A stretch of DNA of 64,000 bases from an uncultured Lachnospiraceae bacterium (GTDB lineage: Bacteria > Bacillota > Clostridia > Lachnospirales > Lachnospiraceae). The stretch's first letter is position 1. The number at the start of each line of letters is the position of its first letter. Position numbers and translations under genes: made by a program. Under the pieces are notes generated by a model that had not been told where the DNA came from, made no database searches, and saw only the letters and a list, made by a program, of their open reading frames with translations. The stretch lies in assembly GCA_947631955.1 (NCBI GenBank), contig CANRNJ010000001.1:124001-188000 (forward strand), read 5' to 3'. Below, in pieces: positions 35,216 through 43,994 of this stretch.

Positions 35216-36808
35216 CTAGAACTGATTATAGATAAACTGGCTCGCATCGTATCCGATCCCGTAGACTCCCATCAAAAGCACGATCAGAAACAGCCCGTAC
35301 CACACCGCAAATCTGACAGGATACGGTTTCGCCGCGATCTTCTCCCGCACGCTTCCGCTTCTTTGCAGCATACTCACGGCAAAGATCAGGACCGTTCCCG
35401 CCAGCAGGACCGCATAATCCGTAAGCTGCAGCCCCAGACCCAGCAGCGATCCGTCCCATAGGATATTCCAGTTTCCCGCCGTGAACATCGTCCCGAACAT
35501 GCGGAAGGTCAGCGGCACATCCCGGTAACAGTCAAACGTCCTAAGACAGCTCATAAGAAGAACCGTCCTGACGATCTGGAAGATACGAAAGCCGGTCTTG
35601 TCCTCCACAGAAAAACGCGCGTGAAATCTTCGGTACAAAGGCTCCAGTTCCTGCGAGATCATGATGACCGCCCAGTTGCCCAGACCCCATACGATGAAAT
35701 TCCAGCTGGCTCCGTGCCAGACGCCCGTAGCGAGCCAGACCGCAAAAGAGGACAGATAAACGGGCACTCTCTTACCGATGCGGTTCCCCAGATATTTTCG
35801 GGAAACTTTCGATATCTTAAGCATGGGTCTTGATATGGAGATCGGATAGAAAATATAATCCGTAAACCATGTCCCCATCGTGATGTGCCATCTGCGCCAG
35901 TATTCCTTGATGGATTTGGAAAAGTACGGCCTGTTGAAGTTCTCCGTCACCCTTATGCCAAGGCACTGTGCCGCACCGATGGTAATGTCGATGCCTCCCG
36001 TAAAGTCGGCATACAGTTCCAACGCATAAAACATCATCCCGGCAAATACATAGGCACCGGTATAATCATCCGGATTGCGGATGATCTCGTTGACACCGAT
36101 CAGTATCCTGTCCGCGATCACCAGTTTCTTGAAATATCCCCACAGGATCCTCTGCAGTCCCCGGCTAAACCCGCTCCATGCGAACTCATGTTCCTCATAC
36201 AGAGTCTGCGACAGGTCGTTGAAACGGCTGATCGGTCCCTGAACTAACTGTGGGAAAAAGGAAACGAACAGCGCAAACCGAAACAGATTTTTTTCCGCGG
36301 GGATCGTCCCGCGGTATACGTCGATCAGATATCCCACCGCCTGAAACGTATAAAAGGAAATGCCCATGGGAAGCAGCAGATCCACAAAAGCAATCGTATG
36401 TCCGCTCCCGGCCGCGTGCAGTATCCCGTTTACATTGGCAATCACAAAATTCGTATATTTCAATACCGCCAGAATACCCAGATTGAGTATGAGCGCCGCC
36501 AGAAAAAGTCCGGTCTGGCGCTTTCTGACCCGTTCCTTATACGCCTTCTTCTCTTCTTTTCCGAGAGTCCCCTTGTGCGCTGCCAGATATGCTTTCTGCT
36601 TCTCTGCCTGCTCCTCTATCTTAAGCCCCAGATAGTACACGCTGACCGTAGTGACCGATATGTATATGAGATAATAAGGGTCTGCCATGAAATAAAACAC
36701 ACAGCTGAAAAGCAGCAGGAGCATCCATTGAAATTTCTTTGGAACGGTATAATAACACACAAATAACAGCAGCAGAAACCCCAGAAATTCGTATGATGTA
36801 AAAAACAT
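35216..36808 (-). CDS. MBOAT-family O-acyltransferase (DltB-like)
   Basis: Polytopic membrane enzyme of 530 residues, with about ten to twelve hydrophobic segments starting at SYEFLGFLLLLFVCYY. MBOAT motifs are present: EYWRRWHITMGTWFTDYIFYPI and the catalytic-His segment ATGVWHGASWNFIVWG. The Lys/Glu-rich loop after helix three is typical of the AlgI/DltB branch. It would carry the acyl group from the carrier protein across the membrane or onto an extracellular acceptor. It is two bases after the carrier gene and followed by the DltD-like gene, the dltB-dltD pairing. It could instead be an AlgI-type acetyltransferase, but the ligase and carrier upstream argue for aminoacyl transfer. Confidence 0.92.
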   Translation of the reverse strand: MFFTSYEFLGFLLLLFVCYYTVPKKFQWMLLLLFSCVFYFMADPYYLIYISVTTVSVYYLGLKIEEQAEKQKAYLAAHKGTLGKEEKKAYKERVRKRQTGLFLAALILNLGILAVLKYTNFVIANVNGILHAAGSGHTIAFVDLLLPMGISFYTFQAVGYLIDVYRGTIPAEKNLFRFALFVSFFPQLVQGPISRFNDLSQTLYEEHEFAWSGFSRGLQRILWGYFKKLVIADRILIGVNEIIRNPDDYTGAYVFAGMMFYALELYADFTGGIDITIGAAQCLGIRVTENFNRPYFSKSIKEYWRRWHITMGTWFTDYIFYPISISRPMLKISKVSRKYLGNRIGKRVPVYLSSFAVWLATGVWHGASWNFIVWGLGNWAVIMISQELEPLYRRFHARFSVEDKTGFRIFQIVRTVLLMSCLRTFDCYRDVPLTFRMFGTMFTAGNWNILWDGSLLGLGLQLTDYAVLLAGTVLIFAVSMLQRSGSVREKIAAKPYPVRFAVWYGLFLIVLLMGVYGIGYDASQFIYNQF

Positions 36809-36810
36809 TC

Positions 36811-37041
36811 CTATTCCTCGTCCTCCAGCTTCTGTATCAGGTCATACAGCGCTCTTGCCGAGTTAAAATGCTCCGGCAGGATATACTGGGCTGAAATGGC
36901 CACATCAAAAGCGTCCGCCACTTCCGAGATAATGGTCACGATATCAAAAGAATCCAATATCTTGTCGTCCACCAGTGTATCGCAGGTTTCAAAGTCCACG
37001 TCCGGGTGCAGATTGGTCAAGATCTCCATCAATTCTTCCAT
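36811..37041 (-). CDS. Acyl (aminoacyl) carrier protein, DltC-like
   Basis: A 76-residue acidic four-helix carrier with the phosphopantetheine Ser in DSFD (LDDKILDSFDIVTII region). It sits between the ligase and the MBOAT gene, where DltC would be, and not beside fatty-acid or polyketide genes. Its role would be to hold the amino acid activated by the adenylation enzyme as a thioester. The stop of this gene and the start of the MBOAT gene are two bases apart. The carrier cannot tell which amino acid is used. Confidence 0.9.
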   Translation of the reverse strand: MEELMEILTNLHPDVDFETCDTLVDDKILDSFDIVTIISEVADAFDVAISAQYILPEHFNSARALYDLIQKLEDEE

Positions 37042-37089
37042 CTTCTTAAGTTCCTCCTATATTCTATATGGTTATGATCAGAATCTGTA

Positions 37090-38592
37090 TCATATCTTCT
37101 TCATCAGCGTCAGACGGTCCAGTTTTCCGTTGGCGGTATAAGGCATCTCAGGCAGCCGGATGATCCTGCTTGGCATCATGTATCTCGGCAGTTTTTCCTT
37201 CAGGCAGACCGTCAGATCCTTTTCATCGATCCCGCCGGTATAGAACAGCACGATCTTGGAACGCTCTTTATCATAGACGCACCCGGCCGCTTTGATATCA
37301 TCCAGCATGTTTACGTTAGCCTCGATCTCGCCGAGTTCTATGCGGTGTCCCATATGTTTGACCTGATAATCCCTGCGGGAAATAAATTCCAGTTCGCCCC
37401 GCCCGTTCAGGCGGCCCAGATCCCCCGTCCGATAGATCGATTCCGGATAAAACGGATTGAGCGGATTCTGGACAAATACTTCCCTCGTCCTTTCCGGATC
37501 ATTGTAATAACCCAAAGTCAGAGAGGCGCCCCTGATGCAGATCTCTCCGGGCTGTCCCGGTTCCACGCTTTTATCCTGTTCGTCCAAGAGCAGGATCTGC
37601 GTGTTCTTAAAAGGCTTTCCGATGGGAATGACGTCGCCGGGCTCAAACTCCCGGTCCACTTTATAATAACAACATACGCCCGTTCCCTCCGTCGGCCCGT
37701 ATAAATTGACGTAAACCGCATCGGGAAGCACTTTGCGCCATTTGTTGAACTGTTTGACCGGAAAGGCTTCGCTGACAAAAGCGATCAGGCGCAGGTATCG
37801 CGGAACCACGGTTTCAAAAGTCCCGAACGCCGATATCATCGTCAGCGCGGAAACCACCCAGCAGACCGTATTGATCCGGTACCGGTTCATATATTCCACC
37901 AGTTTGACAGGAAACATAAACAGCTCTTTGGGGATCAGATACGCCGATGCGCCGAACTTGATCGTCACAAGCAGTTCCCTTAAGCAGGCATCCATATACA
38001 AGGGCGCCTGATTGCCGAACACCGTATCTTCATCAAATCCCAGCGCTTCCGATAAATGCTCTATGTAATCGATCACCGAGCGGTGGCAGGCGGTAACGCC
38101 CTTCGGCACTCCCGTGGAACCCGAAGTGAACACGATATAAACAGGATCCGTATCGATAGCACGGTCATATATTTCCTGAAGCGCCTCTTCCTTTACCTGC
38201 GTGCGGCAGATCTCGTCGTAGAGCACCACCCTGCCCTCAAATCCGATCTTTTCCGCAACCGGCAGCGTTGTGTCGTCACAGATCATGATCCGTGCTGCAA
38301 TGTTTTCCAAAATCAGCCGTATCCGCCCTTCCGGCATTTCCACGTCTATCGGGACATAGTAGTTTCCGCCGAAAATGGTTCCGTAAAAAGCCGCAGCCAT
38401 TTTCGGATGCTTATTCATAAAAATGACGACCGGCTCCTTATATATACCGCTGCCGCTCAAAAAAGTCCCTACCGCCCGGCTCTGTTCGTATACTTCCCGG
38501 AAACACAGCTCGTCCGTGCCATCGGAATATGCCATTTTCTCCGGTACCCTTTGCACGGTTTCCGTTAAATAATCTAAAATATGTGTCTGCAT
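37090..38592 (-). CDS. Amino-acid adenylating ligase (DltA-like)
   Basis: A 500-residue stand-alone adenylation enzyme. Core motifs: FTSGSTGVPKGV (155-166), NQAPLYMDA with the amino-group-binding Asp201 kept, NLYGPTEGT (296-304), YRTGD, and C-terminal Lys490 in TANGKLDR. Compared by eye with DltA, the segment FCGEVLP, whose Cys favours D-alanine, reads FVSEAFP here (Val273), so the side-chain pocket differs. The start at 38592 (MQTHILDYL) follows GGAGAAAG. The track start is 59 codons too early and overlaps the racemase gene. It is 43 bp after the racemase and 48 bp before the carrier gene. Substrate is inferred to be an amino acid, not necessarily D-alanine. Confidence 0.88.
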   Translation of the reverse strand: MQTHILDYLTETVQRVPEKMAYSDGTDELCFREVYEQSRAVGTFLSGSGIYKEPVVIFMNKHPKMAAAFYGTIFGGNYYVPIDVEMPEGRIRLILENIAARIMICDDTTLPVAEKIGFEGRVVLYDEICRTQVKEEALQEIYDRAIDTDPVYIVFTSGSTGVPKGVTACHRSVIDYIEHLSEALGFDEDTVFGNQAPLYMDACLRELLVTIKFGASAYLIPKELFMFPVKLVEYMNRYRINTVCWVVSALTMISAFGTFETVVPRYLRLIAFVSEAFPVKQFNKWRKVLPDAVYVNLYGPTEGTGVCCYYKVDREFEPGDVIPIGKPFKNTQILLLDEQDKSVEPGQPGEICIRGASLTLGYYNDPERTREVFVQNPLNPFYPESIYRTGDLGRLNGRGELEFISRRDYQVKHMGHRIELGEIEANVNMLDDIKAAGCVYDKERSKIVLFYTGGIDEKDLTVCLKEKLPRYMMPSRIIRLPEMPYTANGKLDRLTLMKKI

Positions 38593-38635
38593 CGCTTTCT
38601 CCGTGTCCGCGGCGCCGCCGCGCCGCTCCTTACTT

Positions 38636-39379
38636 TTACAAGCGCAATCCGTCTGCGCCCTCCGTATGCCGCCCCAACCGCTGATATTCCGAGCGCAGAC
38701 GGCCGCACTCCAAAACGGCCCGGCGCGCCAGAACTTCCATGACGTCCAGATACTCTGCCGGCAGGACATGATCCCTTTTGATCAGGGACAGTTCCGTACA
38801 GGCCAGTAAGACCGTCTGCGCTCCCGACCGGATCAATTTTTTTGAAATCCGGCCAAACAAGGCCATGTCAACCGGCTTTCCGGCTTTGATCTGCCGATAA
38901 ATGATGTCCATGACGCCCTTCTGGTCCTCCGCGTCCGGCACAAGAAACGCAATGCCCGCCCGGTCCAGCGCATCCTGAAACAATCCGCTCTTTATGGTCC
39001 CGTCCGTCGCAAGGATCCCCACTTTTGTCCGATGATCCTCCTGAAGATAGGATACCGTATCCTCTATGGCATGGAGAACGGGCAGCCCAATCTTCTCTTC
39101 CAGTTCGCGGTGGAAATAATGCGCCGTAATGCAGGGAATGGCCAGAAGATCCGCTCCTATCTCCTTAAGGCACAGCCCCGCCGCGACCATATCCGGCACA
39201 GGATCCAAAGAACTTTCTCCTATTATGAACTTCGTTCTGTCCGGAACAGCGGGCTTACTGTAAAGCACGATCTCCATATGCTCCTGATCCGCTGCGGCAT
39301 CGCTCATCTGCGTCAAAAGCTGCAGGAAATATGCCGTCGCCATCGGCCCCAGTCCGCCCAGCACTCCAAGTGTCTTCAT
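38636..39379 (-). CDS. Aspartate/glutamate racemase family protein
   Basis: A 247-residue PLP-independent racemase starting MKTLGVLGGLGPMAT. The two catalytic cysteines are in AIPCITAHYF (C83, where most relatives have IPCNTAH) and LLACTELSL (C194). PAVPDRTKFI near residue 50 is the usual D.r..i substrate loop. The ATG shares a base with the stop of the transglutaminase gene (TAATG), and the ligase follows 43 bp on, so the enzyme is built into the Dlt-like operon. It may supply a D-amino acid to the ligase. The Asn-to-Ile change beside C83 could mark altered substrate range, since broad-specificity relatives such as YgeA exist. The track start is 29 codons early. Confidence 0.86.
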   Translation of the reverse strand: MKTLGVLGGLGPMATAYFLQLLTQMSDAAADQEHMEIVLYSKPAVPDRTKFIIGESSLDPVPDMVAAGLCLKEIGADLLAIPCITAHYFHRELEEKIGLPVLHAIEDTVSYLQEDHRTKVGILATDGTIKSGLFQDALDRAGIAFLVPDAEDQKGVMDIIYRQIKAGKPVDMALFGRISKKLIRSGAQTVLLACTELSLIKRDHVLPAEYLDVMEVLARRAVLECGRLRSEYQRLGRHTEGADGLRL

Positions 39380-41130
39380 TAGTTTACCTCCGGATATTGG
39401 CTGTGGTCGTAATTGTGAGAATTGCCGTGCGATGTGGAATACGCCATCAGCTGTTCTTCCGTCCACATGCAGATGTGCGGATGATCGGGGCGTCTGGGCG
39501 TAGTGTCAAAGTGATACCATCCGTTTCCCACATTCACAAGATTCCAATAGTGGCTCGTCTTTGAAGGTATCTTTGCAATATCCATATTCGCAATACCGGC
39601 TCTTGTCAGCAGCACCTTGGCCGTGCTGGCGTATACATAACAGTCGCCCCTGCCGTCTACCAGTCCTTCGTATGCCGCTCTCACCCAGTTGCCCTTCTCG
39701 GAATGACTGATATAGCCTACATGGGACTGTACATATCCATAGATCGCTTCCAGTTTCTGTCCCGGATCCATATCCGGCGTTATGATCCGCGCCAACACGC
39801 CGTCCGCAATGCTATTCACTTCGTTTTCGTCATATACCCGCGGTCTGACCGTCACACTGGCTGCTGCCGTAGTTTCGTTGCCGGAACCGTCCTTCGCGAC
39901 ATAAACGATCGGATAGGTGCCTTCAACATTCAGATTTACGGCGCTGTTGTCAACCGTCAGACTCAGCCCCTCCTGACAGTTGTCCGTAACGGTGACGTTC
40001 TTTTTATAGGAAACGGTACTTCCTACGATTACGTTCAGATCCGTAACACCGCTGATGACCGGCGCCTCTTTGTCCTCTTCCAAAATCAGTTTCGCCGTCT
40101 TGACTGTCTGATTGCCGCCCGCATCCGTCGCACAGATCTCAACCTCCTGCTCCCCTGCGGCAGTCACATCAGGATCGGTTACAAAAGCGGTCTTCACCTT
40201 TGTAACATCTCTCACAGACTCCACAAAGTCGTCCGCGGTCCTATCCAGCGTAGTAAAACTGCGGACATCGTGAACGTTCAGCACCGGAGCGACCGTATCA
40301 GCAATGTGCAGCACCGCCTCATACTCGTTGCCGTCTACACGCAGTTTTACCTTATGGTCGGCCGGGACCGTATAATCAAATCTATCTACGCGCGTCAGAA
40401 ACGCGGCGTCTTCACCCTCTATCACGAAATCCGACAGGGCGGGCGGTCTGCTGCCTGCCTCCACGGTCAGCTCCGTTACCACCTGCGAGATAAAAAGTTC
40501 CGCGGCCACCGTAGCCGTATTGCCGCCCAGATCCGTTAAAAGGATCTCTACCTCCTGACGGCCAGGCAGTTCAAAATCCGGCTCTTTGGCATACGAGGCA
40601 GTTACTTTGATGGCATCCGTGACCGCTGTCACAAATTCCTCCGCGGCACATTCCTGCCCCATTTCCAGATTTACCTTCACCCCTTCTCCCTCAGGGGCAA
40701 TAGTGTCCGTTATGTACAATGTGCTGCCGTGCGAAAAATACCCCGTCTGTATCTTCACATGGTATTCACCGGGAACGGACACGTCCACCGCATCGCTACC
40801 CTCGGCAAAATACGCCGGCTTGTCAGGATTTTTCACAAAATCCGCGGCGGTGACTTCAACTCCTGCCTCCGCATAACATTCCCGGTAAACCAGACTGTTC
40901 TCGTATAAGAGAAAAACGGCCGACAGCACAAGCACCGCGGCAGCCGCGGAACCTGCGATCCATATCCCGCGCTTTCTGCCGGAAGCGGATGATCTTTCCG
41001 CCTGCTCCTGTCCGCCTTGTTTCTGTTTGTCCTTTTTTTGCTCGCTCTTTTTCTGTTTATCTTTTTTCTGTCTGTCCTTTTTCTGTTTGCCAGCGGTATC
41101 CATATCTTCTTTTGCCACCGCAATACCCAT
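39379..41130 (-). CDS. Membrane-anchored transglutaminase-like protein with beta-sandwich repeats
   Basis: First gene of the Dlt-like operon. The N-terminal cytoplasmic segment has a Lys/Gln/Asp repeat (KKDRQKKDKQKKSEQKKDKQK). One membrane helix follows at about 55-76, then four Ig-like segments (ADTVAPVLNVHDVRS, EDKEAPVISGVTDLN pattern). The transglutaminase core is C-terminal, with Cys in GRGDCYVYASTAKVLL, His in SHYWNLV and Asp in WYHFDTTP. It may crosslink or process surface proteins. The track start at 41757 lies antisense to the Rpn gene and is wrong; the ATG at 41130 after AAAGGAG is used. Upstream in-frame sequence to about 41295 (VKQYPGYDGYKQYYETVRSFFGPQDG) looks protein-like but has no ribosome site, so the true N-terminus is uncertain. 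Confidence 0.82.
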   Translation of the reverse strand: MGIAVAKEDMDTAGKQKKDRQKKDKQKKSEQKKDKQKQGGQEQAERSSASGRKRGIWIAGSAAAAVLVLSAVFLLYENSLVYRECYAEAGVEVTAADFVKNPDKPAYFAEGSDAVDVSVPGEYHVKIQTGYFSHGSTLYITDTIAPEGEGVKVNLEMGQECAAEEFVTAVTDAIKVTASYAKEPDFELPGRQEVEILLTDLGGNTATVAAELFISQVVTELTVEAGSRPPALSDFVIEGEDAAFLTRVDRFDYTVPADHKVKLRVDGNEYEAVLHIADTVAPVLNVHDVRSFTTLDRTADDFVESVRDVTKVKTAFVTDPDVTAAGEQEVEICATDAGGNQTVKTAKLILEEDKEAPVISGVTDLNVIVGSTVSYKKNVTVTDNCQEGLSLTVDNSAVNLNVEGTYPIVYVAKDGSGNETTAAASVTVRPRVYDENEVNSIADGVLARIITPDMDPGQKLEAIYGYVQSHVGYISHSEKGNWVRAAYEGLVDGRGDCYVYASTAKVLLTRAGIANMDIAKIPSKTSHYWNLVNVGNGWYHFDTTPRRPDHPHICMWTEEQLMAYSTSHGNSHNYDHSQYPEVN

Positions 41131-41408
41131 AGCGATATTTTCTCCTTTCCAGACACAGCGGAGCATCATATCTGCAATGACCTTACGGCCGTCCTGCGGA
41201 CCAAAAAAGCTCCGCACCGTTTCGTAATATTGCTTATATCCGTCGTATCCGGGGTACTGTTTAACCTGAGTCAGTATACCACTCATTGGATACATTTGCA
41301 ATAAAAACCGTTGGTTTGAAGGCGGCGGGCCGAAGGGTTGAAGGTATCGGACAGACTGCTGCAAAAGATTTGTATTGTTCGCCGGTGCATTGTTCCCATA
41401 AAATGCTG

Positions 41409-41436
41409 TTGTGTTTGGCTTGAAACATGATATACT
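41409..41436 (+). promoter_or_regulatory. Promoter of the Rpn-family gene
   Basis: TTGTGT, 16-bp spacer, TATACT upstream of the plus-strand Rpn gene, whose ATG at 41485 follows GAGG. Confidence 0.5.
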
Positions 41437-41484
41437 ATAAATGATCACAATAATTTTGAGGTGTTCACCCAACGAGGCCCATAC

Positions 41485-42309
41485 ATGAGCAACAAAGCGA
41501 AAATCCGCGAAGAGGCGAAGAAACTGAATCCGATCGACGATCTGATGTTCCGCACAATGGCTGAGGATGAAAGATTCTGTGAGGAGATCCTGCGGGTCAT
41601 TCTTGGCGACGATACGCTCACCGTTCTGGAATCGATACCCCAATATACCGGGACTAATCCGCAGGGACGTTCCGTTATCCTTGATGCAAAATGTGTTCTG
41701 GGAAGCGGAAGAAAAATCGACATTGAAGTGCAGAGAGCCGATGATGATGACCACCAAAAGCGTGTACGCTACAACGGTGCTCTCCTTACAACAAATATCA
41801 CTGATCCCGGCACAAAATTTAAAGATGTCCCGGATGTATGTGTCGTCTTTATCTCACGATTCGACATTTTTAACAGCGGCCTTCCCTTATATCATGTAGA
41901 CCGTGTTATAAGGGAAAACGGACAAGTGGTCGATAATGGTTTTGAAGAGATCTATGTCAATGCCAAAGTCAAAGACGGATCGGATGTATCGGAACTGATG
42001 GAAGTATTTGTCAACGATACTGCCTACAACAATAAATTCCCTATCACATCCGGCAGCAAACGCCGGTACAAGGAAACGGAGGAGGGTCAGCAGACTATGT
42101 GCGAAATTATGGAAAAGATTGCCAGAGAAGAACGCAGCGAAGGACGTGAAGAAGGACGCAAGGAAGGACGTGTTGAAGGCGTTGCCCGTATCAACAGGCT
42201 CAACTCCATCCTGATCGATCTGGGCAGATTTGACGACATGAAACGCGCTGCCAAAGATCAGGCTTACCAGATGCAGCTGATACTCGAACTTCTGCCCGAA
42301 GAGGCGTAG
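41485..42309 (+). CDS. Rpn-family recombination-promoting nuclease / putative transposase (PD-(D/E)XK)
   Basis: A 274-residue protein starting MSNKAKIREEAKKLNPIDDLMFRTM. The PD-(D/E)XK active site is visible as VILDAKCVLGSGRKIDIEVQRADDDDHQKRVRYN, with the basic RVRYY-like helix after it. The C-terminal tail is charged (EERSEGREEGRKEGRVEG). Rpn proteins cut DNA and stimulate RecA-independent recombination. The start at 41485 follows GAGG; the track GTG is eight codons early. No inverted-repeat IS ends were found, so it is not a classical insertion sequence. Its 3' third is duplicated 2 kb downstream. It is on the strand opposite to most neighbours. Confidence 0.9.
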   Translation: MSNKAKIREEAKKLNPIDDLMFRTMAEDERFCEEILRVILGDDTLTVLESIPQYTGTNPQGRSVILDAKCVLGSGRKIDIEVQRADDDDHQKRVRYNGALLTTNITDPGTKFKDVPDVCVVFISRFDIFNSGLPLYHVDRVIRENGQVVDNGFEEIYVNAKVKDGSDVSELMEVFVNDTAYNNKFPITSGSKRRYKETEEGQQTMCEIMEKIAREERSEGREEGRKEGRVEGVARINRLNSILIDLGRFDDMKRAAKDQAYQMQLILELLPEEA

Positions 42310-42425
42310 ATACACACCCGACAGGCCCGGTGTATTCAGAAACGGATACACCGGGCCTATTATTTTATGGCAGAACTGATTTCAAAATAACTAAGCCAAA
42401 AACAGCTTCTCTTTTATCCTTCAAA
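41969..42425 (+). repeat. Direct repeat, copy 1 (Rpn 3' end plus terminator)
   Basis: This segment, from TCAAAGACGGATCGG to CTTTTATCCTTCAAA, recurs at 43995-44301 with four point differences and a clean 150-bp in-frame deletion (42143-42292 region) in the second copy. It covers the end of the Rpn coding sequence, its stop, the terminator hairpin and about 65 bp beyond. Confidence 0.92.
42323..42364 (+). terminator. Terminator of the Rpn gene
   Basis: Perfect 13-bp inverted repeat AGGCCCGGTGTAT / ATACACCGGGCCT around a ten-base loop, followed by ATTATTTTA. It starts 14 bases after the Rpn stop. Confidence 0.75.
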
Positions 42426-42461
42426 GAAACCAATGGCTGATTCTCTAGAACATACGCAATA

Positions 42462-43790
42462 TTATTGAATAACAACCCACATCCCATCACGCTTAGACCC
42501 CATACGTTCTATTTTTCCTTTTTTTTGAAGACTTGCAAAAGTACGCTCAATAGTACGCTTTGTAACTCCTATCTCTGCCGCAATCATATCGGCGGTTTTC
42601 TCCGGAGATTCGATCAGCAATCCTAAAACAGCCTTTTCTGTTTTATTTAAACCGACATTCAAGCCGACATTCAAACCGACATTTTTGCTGCTTAATTCCA
42701 GTACCTTTTTATCAAAAGGTATCTTACATTTTATATAATTATCTGTGATTTCAAAAACTTCCCTGCCATATTTTTTAACAATAATCGGAACACCGTGACC
42801 GGTATGTTCCGTCAAACCCATATTCAAAAAGACTCTCATCAATGCAGAGTTTCTTGGATGGCTGATTCCTTCATAAAAGTCCTCTATTGCCATCCCATTT
42901 GGAAGCCCTCCATGTGATAATATTTCCATGCGATCACTAAAGACAGATATCTGTGGCTCAGTAATCGTCCAGTCATTATGAACCAATGCATTTAGTACAG
43001 CTTCGTTTACGGCATCATAGTCAAAAAGATATCTATCCCTTCTTGGTCTAACTGTGGTATCAGAAATACATATATTTTCTGCTGACAATCTTGCTTTTAT
43101 TTTTTCATAAACCGACAAGATGCATCCATATCCATAATCATTCCTTTCGGATATAGCAGCCTTATCGACACCGCTAAATTTTACAAAAATAAATGGAATA
43201 TTATTTTTATCCGCCAACAGTTCAGCTAAAAGATTATATTCTCCATCTTTATTGCGAAGATTAAAATTCGCTTCTATCGAAGAATCCTCAACATGAAATC
43301 CTTTTTCTGAATAATATATTTTTAATTCTCTAAACGAAAGGTCAGCACGAGATGCTCTTTTCTTTATCATATATTCTTCGCCATAGAAGTTTTTCTCATA
43401 ACGAACCCGAATCTGCTCTGCTGTCATTTCCTTACAGGTAGTACCGATTCGAATTACGCAGCCGTTTGAAGAAAACCCATATTTTTTCTGGCAATAAATA
43501 TTCCTTGTCCCCTTTGAAACGAATAAAACTATGAGAGTCTTTCCGGAATCAAATTTAAGCTCCGTTCTAATCTCTTCCTGTGGATTGGGTTCTATCTGCA
43601 TAGTGATGACATCAGATATTTTTTTCAATGTTTCATCAATTTTATCAACGCCAATCACCTTGCCATTATTATCAACGCCTATAATAATCTGCCCGCCATC
43701 AGCATTAAGAAATGCCACGATCTCCTTACATATCGTATCTGTATATTTTGTTTTTAATTCGACTTTTTCAGATTCTACATACCGGCTCAT
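42462..43790 (-). CDS. AlbA_2/Schlafen-type ATP-binding protein with winged-helix C-terminus
   Basis: A 442-residue protein. Residues 1-110 form an AlbA_2 (Schlafen) DNA-binding domain (ESEKVELKTKYTDTICKEIVAFLNADGGQIIIGVDNNG). The middle is a HATPase-like RecG-related region (DAVNEAVLNALVHNDWTITEPQISVFSDRMEILSHGGLPNG). A NVGLNVGLNVGLN repeat follows, then a winged helix (EKTADMIAAEIGVTKRTIERTFASLQKKGKIERMG). Such proteins are transcription regulators or defence-related; this one has no partner gene. Codon use is strongly AT-rich against GC-rich neighbours, and it lies between direct repeats, so it was acquired. AAAGAGGATATCG fixes the start at 43790. Confidence 0.88.
   Translation of the reverse strand: MSRYVESEKVELKTKYTDTICKEIVAFLNADGGQIIIGVDNNGKVIGVDKIDETLKKISDVITMQIEPNPQEEIRTELKFDSGKTLIVLFVSKGTRNIYCQKKYGFSSNGCVIRIGTTCKEMTAEQIRVRYEKNFYGEEYMIKKRASRADLSFRELKIYYSEKGFHVEDSSIEANFNLRNKDGEYNLLAELLADKNNIPFIFVKFSGVDKAAISERNDYGYGCILSVYEKIKARLSAENICISDTTVRPRRDRYLFDYDAVNEAVLNALVHNDWTITEPQISVFSDRMEILSHGGLPNGMAIEDFYEGISHPRNSALMRVFLNMGLTEHTGHGVPIIVKKYGREVFEITDNYIKCKIPFDKKVLELSSKNVGLNVGLNVGLNKTEKAVLGLLIESPEKTADMIAAEIGVTKRTIERTFASLQKKGKIERMGSKRDGMWVVIQ
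42649..42684 (-). repeat. 12-bp tandem repeat encoding NVGL inside the ATPase gene
   Basis: Three adjacent 12-bp units (plus strand AAACCGACATTC, AAGCCGACATTC, AAACCGACATTT) encode the NVGLNVGLNVGL hinge between the ATPase and winged-helix domains. Two more copies of the same unit lie outside the gene at 43852-43875. Confidence 0.85.
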
Positions 43791-43851
43791 ATACGATATC
43801 CTCTTTCCTTTTTTATTAAAGCATATCATTTTAACGACATTATTTCAATAT

Positions 43852-43875
43852 AAACCGACATTCAAACCGACATTC
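43852..43875 (-). repeat. Stray copy of the NVGL repeat upstream of the ATPase gene
   Basis: Two units of AAACCGACATTC (plus strand) lie 60 bp upstream of the ATPase start, outside any gene. The repeat matches the hinge repeat inside the gene. It may be a remnant of the 3' end of a second copy of such a gene. Confidence 0.75.
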
Positions 43876-43994
43876 GCAAATAAAAAAGAAGTTCCATAAG
43901 AACTCCTGCAGCCACAAATCATATTCATTTTTATTTAGGACAGTTCGGTTGATTAAAGCTTTTCTTTCAGATTAGTTCGATGCCCGCGCCAAAA

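Noticed and set aside
41131-41757. Long N-terminal extension of the transglutaminase ORF
   Set aside because: The first about 145 codons are antisense to the Rpn gene and its leader; no ribosome site. Only the part near 41131-41295 is left as uncertain.
41485-42309. Complete insertion sequence
   Set aside because: No terminal inverted repeats or target duplication around the Rpn gene; the only repeat is the direct copy of its own 3' end.
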